Positions 5,056-10,242 of a stretch of DNA of 10,281 nucleotides are shown here, one piece after another. The notes beneath the pieces were generated by a model that ran no database searches, was not told the origin of the DNA, and saw nothing but the letters and a program-made list of their open reading frames with translations. The DNA comes from DATJQA01 sp038057515. Lineage in GTDB: Bacteria > Patescibacteriota > Minisyncoccia > UBA6257 > 2-01-FULL-56-20. A program made the position numbers and the translations under genes. The DNA lies in contig JBBUDB010000045.1 of assembly GCA_038057515.1 (NCBI GenBank), forward strand, positions 1 to 10,281, read 5' to 3'. Within the stretch, counting starts at the first letter, position 1. Each line of letters opens with the position of its first letter.

Positions 5056-5400
5056 TGAACCCACGTCGAAGAATGAGTGCGATGGCCGATCTACGAGCGT
5101 GTTTCAGTTTCCTTCGGCAGGCTCAGGACTTTCATCTTGAGCGAAGTCGAAAGATTATGAACTGAACGAAGGCGGTCCTTGGTTTCGCCACCCGTCTTAG
5201 GACCATCTGCCGGTGGCTAGTCCCCTTGTATAAGACCGGGATCCGTTTAAGGGACCCAAACAGGCCGATCCTCTAGCTACGCGAAAGCGTATGCCGGAGC
5301 CGCAACTTTGAAGTTGGCAGTTATAGAGTTTTGCGAGTTTTAGGAGGTCGCGCTCCGCTCGCCAACCATCGACCGCTTCTTCTCGAAGCCGGTCATCCCC
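5040..5400 (-). ncRNA. ssrA: Transfer-messenger RNA (tmRNA)
   Basis: Rescues stalled ribosomes with SmpB, acting first as tRNA-Ala and then as a message for a degradation tag. The 5' end GGGGATG (5400-5394) pairs with CATCTCC (5047-5041) as the acceptor stem. The T-arm GTGGG-TTCAATT-CCCAC precedes it, and the discriminator is A (5040). The next bases give CCC, so CCA is not encoded. P2 is visible as GAAGAA/TTCTTC and CGATGG/CCATCG. The tag frame runs from GCC at 5318, after the resume-like ATAACT, to TAG at 5277: predicted tag ANFKVAAPAYAFA, with the stop in a TACGC-TTTC-GCGTA hairpin. PK3 is present: GTCTTA (5236-5231)/TAAGAC (5199-5194) interlocked with GCCACC (5217-5212)/GGTGGC (5192-5187). 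A repeat hairpin interrupts the 3' part. Confidence 0.93.
5111..5153. repeat. Repeat hairpin inserted in the tmRNA
   Basis: This 43-nt stretch begins CCTTCGGCAGGCTCAGGA and ends CTTGAGCGAAGTCGAAAG, forming an imperfect hairpin (CGAAGG with CTTTCG, TGAGC with GCTCA). It sits in the loop of a tmRNA helix formed by AACTGAA (5160-5166) and TTCAGTT (5103-5109). The motif looks like a short interspersed repeat I associate with several uncultured bacterial genomes; that attribution is from memory. Confidence 0.6.
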
Positions 5401-5495
5401 GGTACTACAACTACACAGAGTGTGTATTGTGCTGTAGACGCGCTATTGAACGATGGAATGGCACCCAATAGTACAACCACGGTTGTAGTACCGGG
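5398..5495. repeat. Long inverted repeat abutting the ssrA 5' end
   Basis: CCCGGTACTACAAC (5398-5411) and GTTGTAGTACCGGG (5482-5495) are perfect 14-bp inverted copies separated by 70 nt. A second small palindrome, TACAAC-CACG-GTTGTA (5472-5487), overlaps the right arm. There is no ORF inside. The left arm includes the first three bases of mature tmRNA. It may be a MITE-like element or a leader structure of the tmRNA precursor. Confidence 0.6.
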
Positions 5496-5518
5496 TCCCC
5501 CCATATCATCCTCAACGC

Positions 5519-5547
5519 TTGACTGTTATACTCCATTCCGGTAAAAA
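5519..5547 (+). promoter_or_regulatory. Promoter of the STAS gene
   Basis: TTGACT (5519-5524), a 17-nt spacer and TAAAAA (5542-5547) give a sigma-70-type promoter about 40 nt before the ATG. An AGGAGG site lies 5 nt upstream of that start. Confidence 0.6.
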
Positions 5548-5586
5548 TTGCAATAGCATCTGCTCTTTTCTTTCCAGGAGGTCTCT

Positions 5587-5928
5587 ATGAGAATCGTTTT
5601 CCGAGAGGTCAAAGGCGTGACCGTCCTCGAGCTTCACGGCAGGGTCACCATCGGCGACGGCGCCGATCTTCTCTCTGAAACCGTGTCTGACTTCATCGGT
5701 CGTGGCAAGACGAAAATCGTCTTGGACCTCGGCAACGTGTCCTACGTGGACTCGATTGGGTTAGCTGAGATCGTGCGCTGCTACACAAACGTGAGCAGTC
5801 AGGGCGGCAAGCTGAAGCTCCTCAAGATCACGAAGAAGATCGAGTATCTCCTCATCTTCACGAGACTGCGGCCCGTCTTCGAGATCTACGACACCGAAGA
5901 AGAGGCCGTCGCGAGCTTCACGGCCTGA
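5587..5928 (+). CDS. STAS-domain anti-sigma-factor antagonist
   Basis: A single STAS domain of the SpoIIAA/RsbV type, 113 residues, typical for the family. The opening strand pair IVFREVKGVTVLELHGRVTI (3-22) is followed by KIVLDLGNVSYVDSIGLAEIV. Ser56 in the DSxGL motif is the residue phosphorylated in characterised anti-anti-sigma factors. GGKLKLLKITKKIEYLL and the closing FEIYDTEEEAVASF match the family end. In the classical system the unphosphorylated protein binds a serine-kinase anti-sigma factor and frees a sigma factor; no kinase, phosphatase or sigma gene is in this window, so the partner is unknown. The gene is monocistronic: TTGACT promoter, AGGAGG 5 nt before ATG, and a strong terminator right after the stop. 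Confidence 0.88.
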   Translation: MRIVFREVKGVTVLELHGRVTIGDGADLLSETVSDFIGRGKTKIVLDLGNVSYVDSIGLAEIVRCYTNVSSQGGKLKLLKITKKIEYLLIFTRLRPVFEIYDTEEEAVASFTA

Positions 5929-5954
5929 TCGACGAAACACATCATCTGTATCGT

Positions 5955-5990
5955 GCCCCGACCATAAACCGTCGGGGCCGGTCTGTTTTT
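5955..5990 (+). terminator. Terminator of the STAS gene
   Basis: GCCCCGAC (5955-5962) pairs perfectly with GTCGGGGC (5971-5978), with an 8-nt loop, followed by a TTTTT run at 5986-5990. Confidence 0.85.
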
Positions 5991-6004
5991 AACAATAGCG
6001 GCAT

Positions 6005-6040
6005 AAAAACTACGCAGGGCAGGCCGCATGGGCCTGCCCT
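6005..6040 (-). terminator. Terminator of the 148-residue minus-strand gene
   Basis: A perfect 10-bp stem AGGGCAGGCC (6016-6025) / GGCCTGCCCT (6031-6040) with a 5-nt loop. On the minus strand it is followed shortly by TTTTT (6009-6005). It lies back to back with the STAS terminator, so the two convergent units are separately insulated. Confidence 0.8.
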
Positions 6041-6071
6041 GGATGGGAAAGGAGCGTGGGGTCAGCCCGAG

Positions 6072-6518
6072 CTACGAGGCGCGGGCGAAGCTTGCGCCGA
6101 TGTAGATCGGCTGGCGGTTGCGCGGTGGCCGGTTCACGAATCGCTGGCCCCCCTCGCGTCCGACCGCGTCCCGAAGTTCAAAGAATCGAGCCAGGGTACG
6201 CAGGGTTCGGAGGATCCAGTCGAGGTCGTGGTCGCCGAAGGCGGCTTCCCGAGCGGCGATCTCGGCGTCGCTCTCCCGAACGAACGGCCGGAGAGCCTCC
6301 GGCGTGCGCGCGCGGCTTGATGCCAGGCCCCGCCGCGACGTCTTGCGGGCCCGGTGGACCAGGTTAGCCGACTTCTTGAGCGACCGACTGCCGAAGAGCG
6401 CCTTGAGGTGCTCTTGGTTGCCCGTCATCCAGCGCACCGGGTCATCGATCTCGAGATCGCGGAGCTGGACCCGAACGGACCAGAGCATGGCTTCAGCGCG
6501 GCGCCTGCCATTTTTCAT
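6072..6518 (-). CDS. Hypothetical basic protein, unknown function
   Basis: The product has 148 residues and is Arg-rich (for example KNGRRRAEAMLWSVRVQLRD at the N-terminus and RARKTSRRGLASSRARTPE in the middle). It has a predicted helical block at about residues 85-120 (AEIAAREAAFGDHDLDWILRTLRTLARFFELRDAV) and a Pro/Arg-rich tail (NRPPRNRQPIYIG). No membrane segment or signal peptide is present and no family was recognised. Support for a real gene: a GGGGGAG site a few nt before the ATG at 6518, a TACAAT box about 65 nt upstream, and a strong terminator about 30 nt after the stop. Open plus-strand frames across the same region lack these signals. The positive charge allows nucleic-acid binding, but there is no direct evidence. 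Confidence 0.65.
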   Translation of the reverse strand: MKNGRRRAEAMLWSVRVQLRDLEIDDPVRWMTGNQEHLKALFGSRSLKKSANLVHRARKTSRRGLASSRARTPEALRPFVRESDAEIAAREAAFGDHDLDWILRTLRTLARFFELRDAVGREGGQRFVNRPPRNRQPIYIGASFARAS

Positions 6519-6652
6519 ACCGTCTCCCCCTTGATGGTGGTTGACGCTCGGCCATCTGCGGGACCCCGCAGGACCGATTCTGGTTTTATTGTAGCAAACC
6601 GGACCCAGGAACTGCTAGCCACCACAAGTGATTGGGAGGCAGGGTTTTGCCG

Positions 6653-6795
6653 TGCGCCGCGAAGCTCTATGAGGAACGAAGTCCCACTTCGCTAAAGCTA
6701 CGCGGGACGCCACTTCGACCATCAAAAAGCGGCGCCCGACAGAAAAGTGCTATGCGCCGCGAAGCTCCGCATGGAGCGAAGTGGCGTAATTTTTT
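6653..6795. repeat. Hairpin repeat region upstream of the small anchor protein
   Basis: TGCGCCGCGAAGCTC occurs at 6653-6667 and again at 6753-6767, exactly 100 bp apart. The second copy is the left half of a hairpin (CGCCGC/GTGGCG and GCTCC/GGAGC with a GCAT loop and a symmetric GAA/GAA internal loop) ending at 6786 and followed by TTTTTT. Between them, on the opposite strand, GAAGTGGCG- and GAAGTGGG-type fragments recur. No coding signal supports the open frame through this stretch. Confidence 0.65.
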
Positions 6796-6817
6796 CCCTA
6801 TTTTTACGTTATACAAG

Positions 6818-7117
6818 ATGAACATCAAAATAATTTTCATGAAAGCGACTGGCTACCTTTTCGTCACTCTCTGGATCGCCGCTCTCGGCGGTTTTTTGGC
6901 GCTCACCTACAGCGCCTCGCAACCCGCCTGGGATGAACTCGCGGCCCGTCTCTCCCCCGCGCCCACCGCCGGGGCCGCTTCAGAAGCCGCTCCCGCGAGC
7001 AATCCCCGACCGAGCTTCGTCTCCGAAACCGACCGCGACCGCCTGAACCAGGGCCTCGCCTCGCTGGCCGCGACGCTTGAAGGGTATCGCGCCCGCATCG
7101 GCGGCCAGATTCAATAG
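6818..7117 (+). CDS. Small signal-anchor protein, unknown function
   Basis: The product has 99 residues if it starts at ATG 6818 (MNIKIIFMKATG), or 92 if it starts at ATG 6839 (MKATGYLF). Neither start has an SD site. The frame is open further upstream but there it runs through the repeat region, so an earlier start is unlikely. Residues about 10-30 (TGYLFVTLWIAALGGFLALTY) form one hydrophobic helix. A Pro/Ala-rich linker follows (LSPAPTAGAASEAAPASNPRP), then a short C-terminal helix (TDRDRLNQGLASLAATLEGYRARI). This layout suggests a membrane-anchored protein with a small exposed helix, perhaps for an interaction. No family was recognised. A T-run directly after the stop has no clear stem. 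Confidence 0.6.
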   Translation: MNIKIIFMKATGYLFVTLWIAALGGFLALTYSASQPAWDELAARLSPAPTAGAASEAAPASNPRPSFVSETDRDRLNQGLASLAATLEGYRARIGGQIQ

Positions 7118-7144
7118 GTTTTTTGCTTATTATTCTCCCGGCCT

Positions 7145-7180
7145 AACCACCGGACAATTCCATAGAATTGTCCGGTGGTT
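7145..7180. repeat. Perfect 16-bp intergenic hairpin
   Basis: AACCACCGGACAATTC (7145-7160) and its exact complement (7165-7180) flank a CATA loop. Neither side is followed by a T-run, so a simple terminator is unlikely. It lies between the small anchor protein and the cyclophilin gene and may be a REP-like element or an RNA 3'-end stabiliser. Confidence 0.6.
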
Positions 7181-7272
7181 GCCAAATGAGCCCGCTAAAC
7201 CCCTTTCTTTTTTTCCCAGCAGGTCCGGTCTCGCCTGCCAATCCACGGGGTAAGCGGCGGGTGGGTTGGTTT

Positions 7273-7300
7273 TTGGCGAACGGCCAATTTCTGCTAAAAT
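7273..7300 (+). promoter_or_regulatory. Extended -10 promoter of the cyclophilin gene
   Basis: TTGGCG (7273-7278), a 16-nt spacer and TAAAAT (7295-7300) preceded by TG at the extended -10 position. The ATG lies 8 nt after the -10 box, so transcription would begin at or next to the start codon, giving a leaderless mRNA. Confidence 0.55.
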
Positions 7301-7307
7301 AGTACCC

Positions 7308-7970
7308 ATGCTTAAAACAATCATTCTTGGGCTGGGGCTCGTGGCGCTCCTCGCCGCCGGAGTCTATATCGCCAATAGAGAGACCGGGCCAGCGCCCGAC
7401 AGTAATCAGGAAGTCAGAAGGTCAGAAAATCAACAGTCCGTCGAAAATAAAAACCAAGATAAACCGCCCGTGACAGAAAACCCCACCGCAGAGATCGAAA
7501 CATCGCTCGGAAACATTACCGTCGAGCTTTTCCCGGGCGACGCCCCGAAAACCGTCGAGAACTTCCTAAAACTCACCCGCGAGGGGTTTTACGACGGCAT
7601 CGCTTTCCATCGGGTCATCAAGGGATTCATGATCCAGGTCGGCGACCCATTGACCAAGGACCCCGGCAAAACGGCGCTCTGGGGTACCGGCGGGCCGGGC
7701 TACAAGTTCGCCGATGAACTCGACCCCGCGACCGAAAGCTATAAGCGCGGCTATGTGCGCGGGACGCTTGCCATGGCGAACGCCGGGCCAAATACTAATG
7801 GCAGCCAATTCTTCATTATGCACGCGGACGTGGCCCTCCCCCACGCCTATACCATTTTCGGCCGGGTGACCGAGGGCATGGAAACGGTGGATAAGATCGC
7901 CGCCGTGCCGAAGGGCGCGGGCGACCGGCCGACGACGCCGGTCACGATCACGAAGGCGACGGTCCGCTGA
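7308..7970 (+). CDS. Membrane-anchored cyclophilin-type peptidyl-prolyl isomerase
   Basis: Catalyses cis-trans isomerisation of X-Pro bonds, assisting folding outside the cytoplasm; 220 residues. Residues 3-22 are a hydrophobic signal anchor (KTIILGLGLVALLAAGVYIA), without an obvious lipobox cysteine. A hydrophilic linker runs to about 60. The cyclophilin domain fills 61-220: AEIETSLGNITVELF, then FHRVIKGFMIQVGDP (100-114) with catalytic Arg102 and Gln110, GTLAMANAGPNTNGSQFFI (152-170) with the conserved SQFFI, and YTIFGRV (182-188). The ATG at 7308 is chosen over an upstream in-frame start because the promoter overlaps the earlier codons and the signal sequence starts exactly here. The glycosylase gene follows after 11 nt and is probably cotranscribed. 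Confidence 0.94.
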   Translation: MLKTIILGLGLVALLAAGVYIANRETGPAPDSNQEVRRSENQQSVENKNQDKPPVTENPTAEIETSLGNITVELFPGDAPKTVENFLKLTREGFYDGIAFHRVIKGFMIQVGDPLTKDPGKTALWGTGGPGYKFADELDPATESYKRGYVRGTLAMANAGPNTNGSQFFIMHADVALPHAYTIFGRVTEGMETVDKIAAVPKGAGDRPTTPVTITKATVR

Positions 7971-7981
7971 ACCGAACGGTT

Positions 7982-8620
7982 ATGAGGCGCCGGTTCACGA
8001 AGGCCGACCGCGAGCTTCTGCGCCGCGATCCCGCGCTCGCTCGCATTATCCGGCGGGTACGCCTTGCTCCGATCAAGCTGCCCCGCGACGCTTTTTGGGC
8101 GCTGGCCAAGATCACTCTTTCCCAGCAGCTTTCGGACAAGGCCGCGACCACTATTATCCTTCGCTTCCGGAAGGCCGCCGTGGGCGGGCGCGGGCGGCGC
8201 CTTCCCCGACCGAACGACATTCTGCGCCTTCGGAGCGCGCGCTTCCGAGCCGCCGGCGTCTCCGGCGCGAAAACCAACTACCTTAAAGACCTCGCCCGGC
8301 GCGCGAAGGGCGGCCATCTCCATATTCAAAAATTCCGCCGGATGACTGGCGAAGCGATCAAGCAAGAACTCGTCGCCGTGAAGGGCATCGGCAAATGGTC
8401 GGCCGAGATGTTTCTTATCTTCGGCCTTGGCCGGCCGGACATCTTCTCGCCCGACGATCTCGGCCTCTGGAACGCCATCCGGCGCCTCTATGGCGTCCGA
8501 ACCAGAAACCATAAGCGCCTCGCCCGCTTCGCAATTCGTTGGGCGCCGCACCGCAGTTTGGCGTGCCGTTATTTGTGGGCGAGCTTAACCCTCGCCCGGA
8601 AAGTAAATAAATCCCGTTAG
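7982..8620 (+). CDS. AlkA-type DNA-3-methyladenine glycosylase (HhH-GPD)
   Basis: Monofunctional base-excision repair glycosylase that removes alkylated purines; 212 residues, lacking the N-terminal domain of E. coli AlkA, as short family members do. WALAKITLSQQLSDKAA (39-55) is the conserved opening helix. The helix-hairpin-helix is LVAVKGIGKWSAEMFLIF (130-147). The catalytic aspartate is expected in PDDLGL (157-162), most likely Asp159. The C-terminal RWAPHRSLACRYLWAS (186-201) matches the AlkA RWxPxRSxAxxxxW pattern. No iron-sulfur cysteine motif and no Lys nucleophile of bifunctional enzymes is present. It starts 11 nt after the cyclophilin stop with no SD site, suggesting one transcript. 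Very Arg-rich, consistent with the local GC content. Confidence 0.9.
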   Translation: MRRRFTKADRELLRRDPALARIIRRVRLAPIKLPRDAFWALAKITLSQQLSDKAATTIILRFRKAAVGGRGRRLPRPNDILRLRSARFRAAGVSGAKTNYLKDLARRAKGGHLHIQKFRRMTGEAIKQELVAVKGIGKWSAEMFLIFGLGRPDIFSPDDLGLWNAIRRLYGVRTRNHKRLARFAIRWAPHRSLACRYLWASLTLARKVNKSR

Positions 8621-8685
8621 AAATTCCCGCGGGGTATTGGCATGCCACTGTCATTCCATCGCCGTTGTCCTAACTGGGTTCGGGT

Positions 8686-8815
8686 AAAAATGACCAACCC
8701 TCGGATTTTGAGGGCCGAGGGTCGCGATAGATGCCAGCCGTAAAGCCGGCTGAAGATGAGTTAGATTGTCAACAGAGGACCTGAATGAATAAGACGAGCC
8801 CCCTTTACTGCTGAC
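8686..8815 (-). ncRNA. Candidate small RNA with terminator
   Basis: On the minus strand a consensus TATAAT (8819-8824) is followed by GTCAGCAGTAAAG (8815-8803), which pairs with CTTTACGGCTGGC (8745-8733) over 12 of 13 positions. An alternative local hairpin, CAGCCG/CGGCTG, competes with it. A terminator follows: ACCCTCGG/CCGAGGGT (8722-8697) and TTTTT (8690-8686). The ~130-nt region has no credible ORF. No -35 box is evident and I do not recognise the family; 6S RNA is conceivable from the long closing helix but not shown. Confidence 0.42.
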
Positions 8816-8818
8816 TCC

Positions 8819-8824
8819 ATTATA
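8819..8824 (-). promoter_or_regulatory. TATAAT -10 box for the candidate small RNA
   Basis: A consensus TATAAT on the minus strand, 4-7 nt before the first predicted helix. It is downstream of the transglutaminase-like gene stop and not in front of any coding gene. No good -35 hexamer is seen at 16-18 nt. Confidence 0.4.
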
Positions 8825-8871
8825 CCCTGCCCCAGCCAGGGCCATAGTCCCCCTGTGGATAACTCCGCGGC

Positions 8872-9519
8872 CTATACCAAGTGGCGCCTTGAGGCCCTAT
8901 TGGGCCACTCCGTAATCTTCCCGGCCTCGATCTCGATGGACTCCGCCCGGCGCAAATCCCGAAGCGTCGCTTTCGGCGCGATGGCAGTATGAGGCGAGGA
9001 ATCAAGCATCTTCGAAAGCCACCAAAGGTCCCGCTCGTCGGTTGGCCAGCCCCGCTTGGCTACCCGCCGCAGATCAAATGGCTTTGAATAGGAGCGCAGG
9101 GTTTTTGCCCCGGTATCGAGAAAATACTCATGGAAATAGGAGAGGGCGAGCTCGCGAACGGTGCGGTAGACCGGCTCCCGATAGCGGAGCACGGCATGAT
9201 TCGTCTTTGAGATCGCGCCCCAAAGGCCGCGGCGGCGGAAAAGAGCCACCACGTGGTCGCTGTCGCCGCCTCGGGAGTCGGTCTTGAGGTCCAGAAGAAG
9301 CGGCGCCTCGCCGTGGAGTTGAAGCGCGGCGGCGGCTAAAAGCGCGCCCTCCAGACAGTGGGCCGTCCGATCGCGGAGCACCCGCCGAGGCGAGCGCAAG
9401 GTTTCGCCGGCACGCTCGAAGTTGAAAGGCAGGGTGTTTAGGAAATCCTGAATCTTGGCCGGGGTCGAGAGGCGGCGGAGAATTTTTTGTTCGGCGGGGG
9501 TAAGGTCGGCTGGAGACAT
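8872..9519 (-). CDS. Transglutaminase-like (papain-fold) protein
   Basis: The 215 residues have a transglutaminase-like cysteine-protease fold signature: RTAHCLEGALLAAAAL (51-66) places Cys55 at the start of the nucleophile helix, and DSDHVVALFRRRGLWGAIS (86-104) supplies the likely catalytic His89. The third triad residue is not clear: SKTNHAVLRYREPVY follows, with Asn107 or an acidic residue as candidates. The remainder is a helical region with aromatic-rich ERDLWWLSKML. No signal peptide, so it is presumably cytoplasmic. The frame opens at 9651, but ATG 9519 is preferred because the upstream codons overlap the divergent promoter region and the conserved part starts here. TATACT lies 7 nt before this ATG, so the mRNA is probably leaderless; AAGGGGG touching the ATG is too close for a normal SD site. 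Substrate unknown. Confidence 0.75.
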   Translation of the reverse strand: MSPADLTPAEQKILRRLSTPAKIQDFLNTLPFNFERAGETLRSPRRVLRDRTAHCLEGALLAAAALQLHGEAPLLLDLKTDSRGGDSDHVVALFRRRGLWGAISKTNHAVLRYREPVYRTVRELALSYFHEYFLDTGAKTLRSYSKPFDLRRVAKRGWPTDERDLWWLSKMLDSSPHTAIAPKATLRDLRRAESIEIEAGKITEWPNRASRRHLV

Positions 9520-9548
9520 CCCCCTTAGTATACCTCGGCCAAGAAATA

Positions 9549-9577
9549 TTGACTGCCCAAAAAAATTATTATATTGT
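9549..9577 (+). promoter_or_regulatory. Promoter of the GlcG/HbpS-like operon
   Basis: TTGACT (9549-9554), a 17-nt spacer and TATTGT (9572-9577), about 30 nt before the TTG start. It is back to back with the promoter region of the minus-strand transglutaminase-like gene. Confidence 0.6.
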
Positions 9578-9607
9578 GGAGACCGGTTTTCCCGGAAAGG
9601 AGAGGGG

Positions 9608-10024
9608 TTGAAAACAAAAAAACAGAAAAAGGCCGCCACTCTTTTATTCAAGGAGGCGGTCGCTATCGTCGAGCACGTGGCCAGCTTGACGATGTTCCGC
9701 TACTCCGACGCCAAGAGCGACAACTCGGTGGCGATCGTGGTGCTGGACGCCGAAGGCGAGGTCCTCGTCTCTTCCGCGTACGGAAGGGGCGCCAAAGGAT
9801 TCATCTCCGCCGCCGAGCGCCAAGCAAGGATCGCTCTCATCGCCGAAACAACTTCCGACCGGCACGCCTTCTCGGGCGAAGCACTCGCCTGGGGCAAGAA
9901 GCTGGTTGGCGCTATCGGTATCGCCGGTCACGGCGAGAACGACCACCGGCTCGCGAAAGAAGCCCGGCTACACTTCTACAACATGCGGACGGGGCATCGC
10001 CACCGTCCGAAAGGAGGCGCATGA
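9608..10024 (+). CDS. GlcG/HbpS (DUF336)-like protein
   Basis: The start is TTG at 9608, because AAGGAG lies 5 nt upstream (9597-9602) and a promoter sits just before it; longer frames would run through that promoter. The product has 138 residues. A lysine-rich N-terminus (KTKKQKKAA) is followed by a helix (LLFKEAVAIVEHVASL). Then come SVAIVVLDAEGEVLVSSAYGR, SAAERQARIALIAET, and KKLVGAIGIAGHGENDHRLAKEA. This strand/helix order, with the V(D)AxGxxV and VGAIGxxGxxxxxD elements, resembles the GlcG/HbpS family. HbpS binds haem and GlcG is of unknown role. Overall identity looks low, so the family call is an inference. The stop overlaps the next ATG (ATGA), implying translational coupling. Confidence 0.62.
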   Translation: MKTKKQKKAATLLFKEAVAIVEHVASLTMFRYSDAKSDNSVAIVVLDAEGEVLVSSAYGRGAKGFISAAERQARIALIAETTSDRHAFSGEALAWGKKLVGAIGIAGHGENDHRLAKEARLHFYNMRTGHRHRPKGGA

Positions 10025-10212
10025 CGCTACCGACGCCGACACCGCCGCCGAACACCAGTGGCGCTCCAACCGATACCGCCGCAACGCAGCTCGCCGCCGG
10101 GGAGAACGCCCAAAACATCCGGCTCGTCTCGACAGGCGATCCGGAGCAGGAGGACAACTTCGTCCAAGTCCCCGGCTCGTGGCGCTTGCCCGAAGAAGAC
10201 GGCGGGGCCTAA
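10021..10212 (+). CDS. Small acidic protein coupled to the GlcG/HbpS-like gene
   Basis: A 63-residue reading frame starts at ATG 10021, overlapping the preceding stop by ATGA, with AAAGGAGG 3 nt upstream; these signals make it a credible gene despite its size. The N-terminal third is Pro/Thr-rich and probably disordered (MTLPTPTPPPNTSGAPTDTA). The rest is acidic (TGDPEQEDNFVQV and RLPEEDGGA). It has no hydrophobic segment and no cysteines. I do not recognise a family. The coupling suggests it is made together with the upstream protein and could bind it; the charges are opposite, since the partner is rich in Lys, Arg and His. A terminator follows. Confidence 0.65.
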   Translation: MTLPTPTPPPNTSGAPTDTAATQLAAGENAQNIRLVSTGDPEQEDNFVQVPGSWRLPEEDGGA

Positions 10213-10242
10213 GAGCTCGTCGCCTCGCCCATCATCTACCCG

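Noticed and set aside
5040..5067. A tRNA-like T-arm that could be read as a separate tRNA
   Set aside because: The matching 5' acceptor strand is 360 nt away at 5394-5400 and tmRNA-specific elements lie between, so it is the 3' end of ssrA.
7847..8551. 234-residue minus-strand frame across the glycosylase gene
   Set aside because: Shadow of the AlkA-type gene, which has HhH and catalytic motifs on the plus strand.
8651..8845. 64-residue minus-strand frame
   Set aside because: No SD site, low-complexity residues, and it coincides with the terminator and helices of the candidate small RNA.
8854..8862. A perfect DnaA-box sequence (TGTGGATAA)
   Set aside because: Only one copy is seen, with no cluster, AT-rich unwinding region or replication genes, so an origin is not supported.
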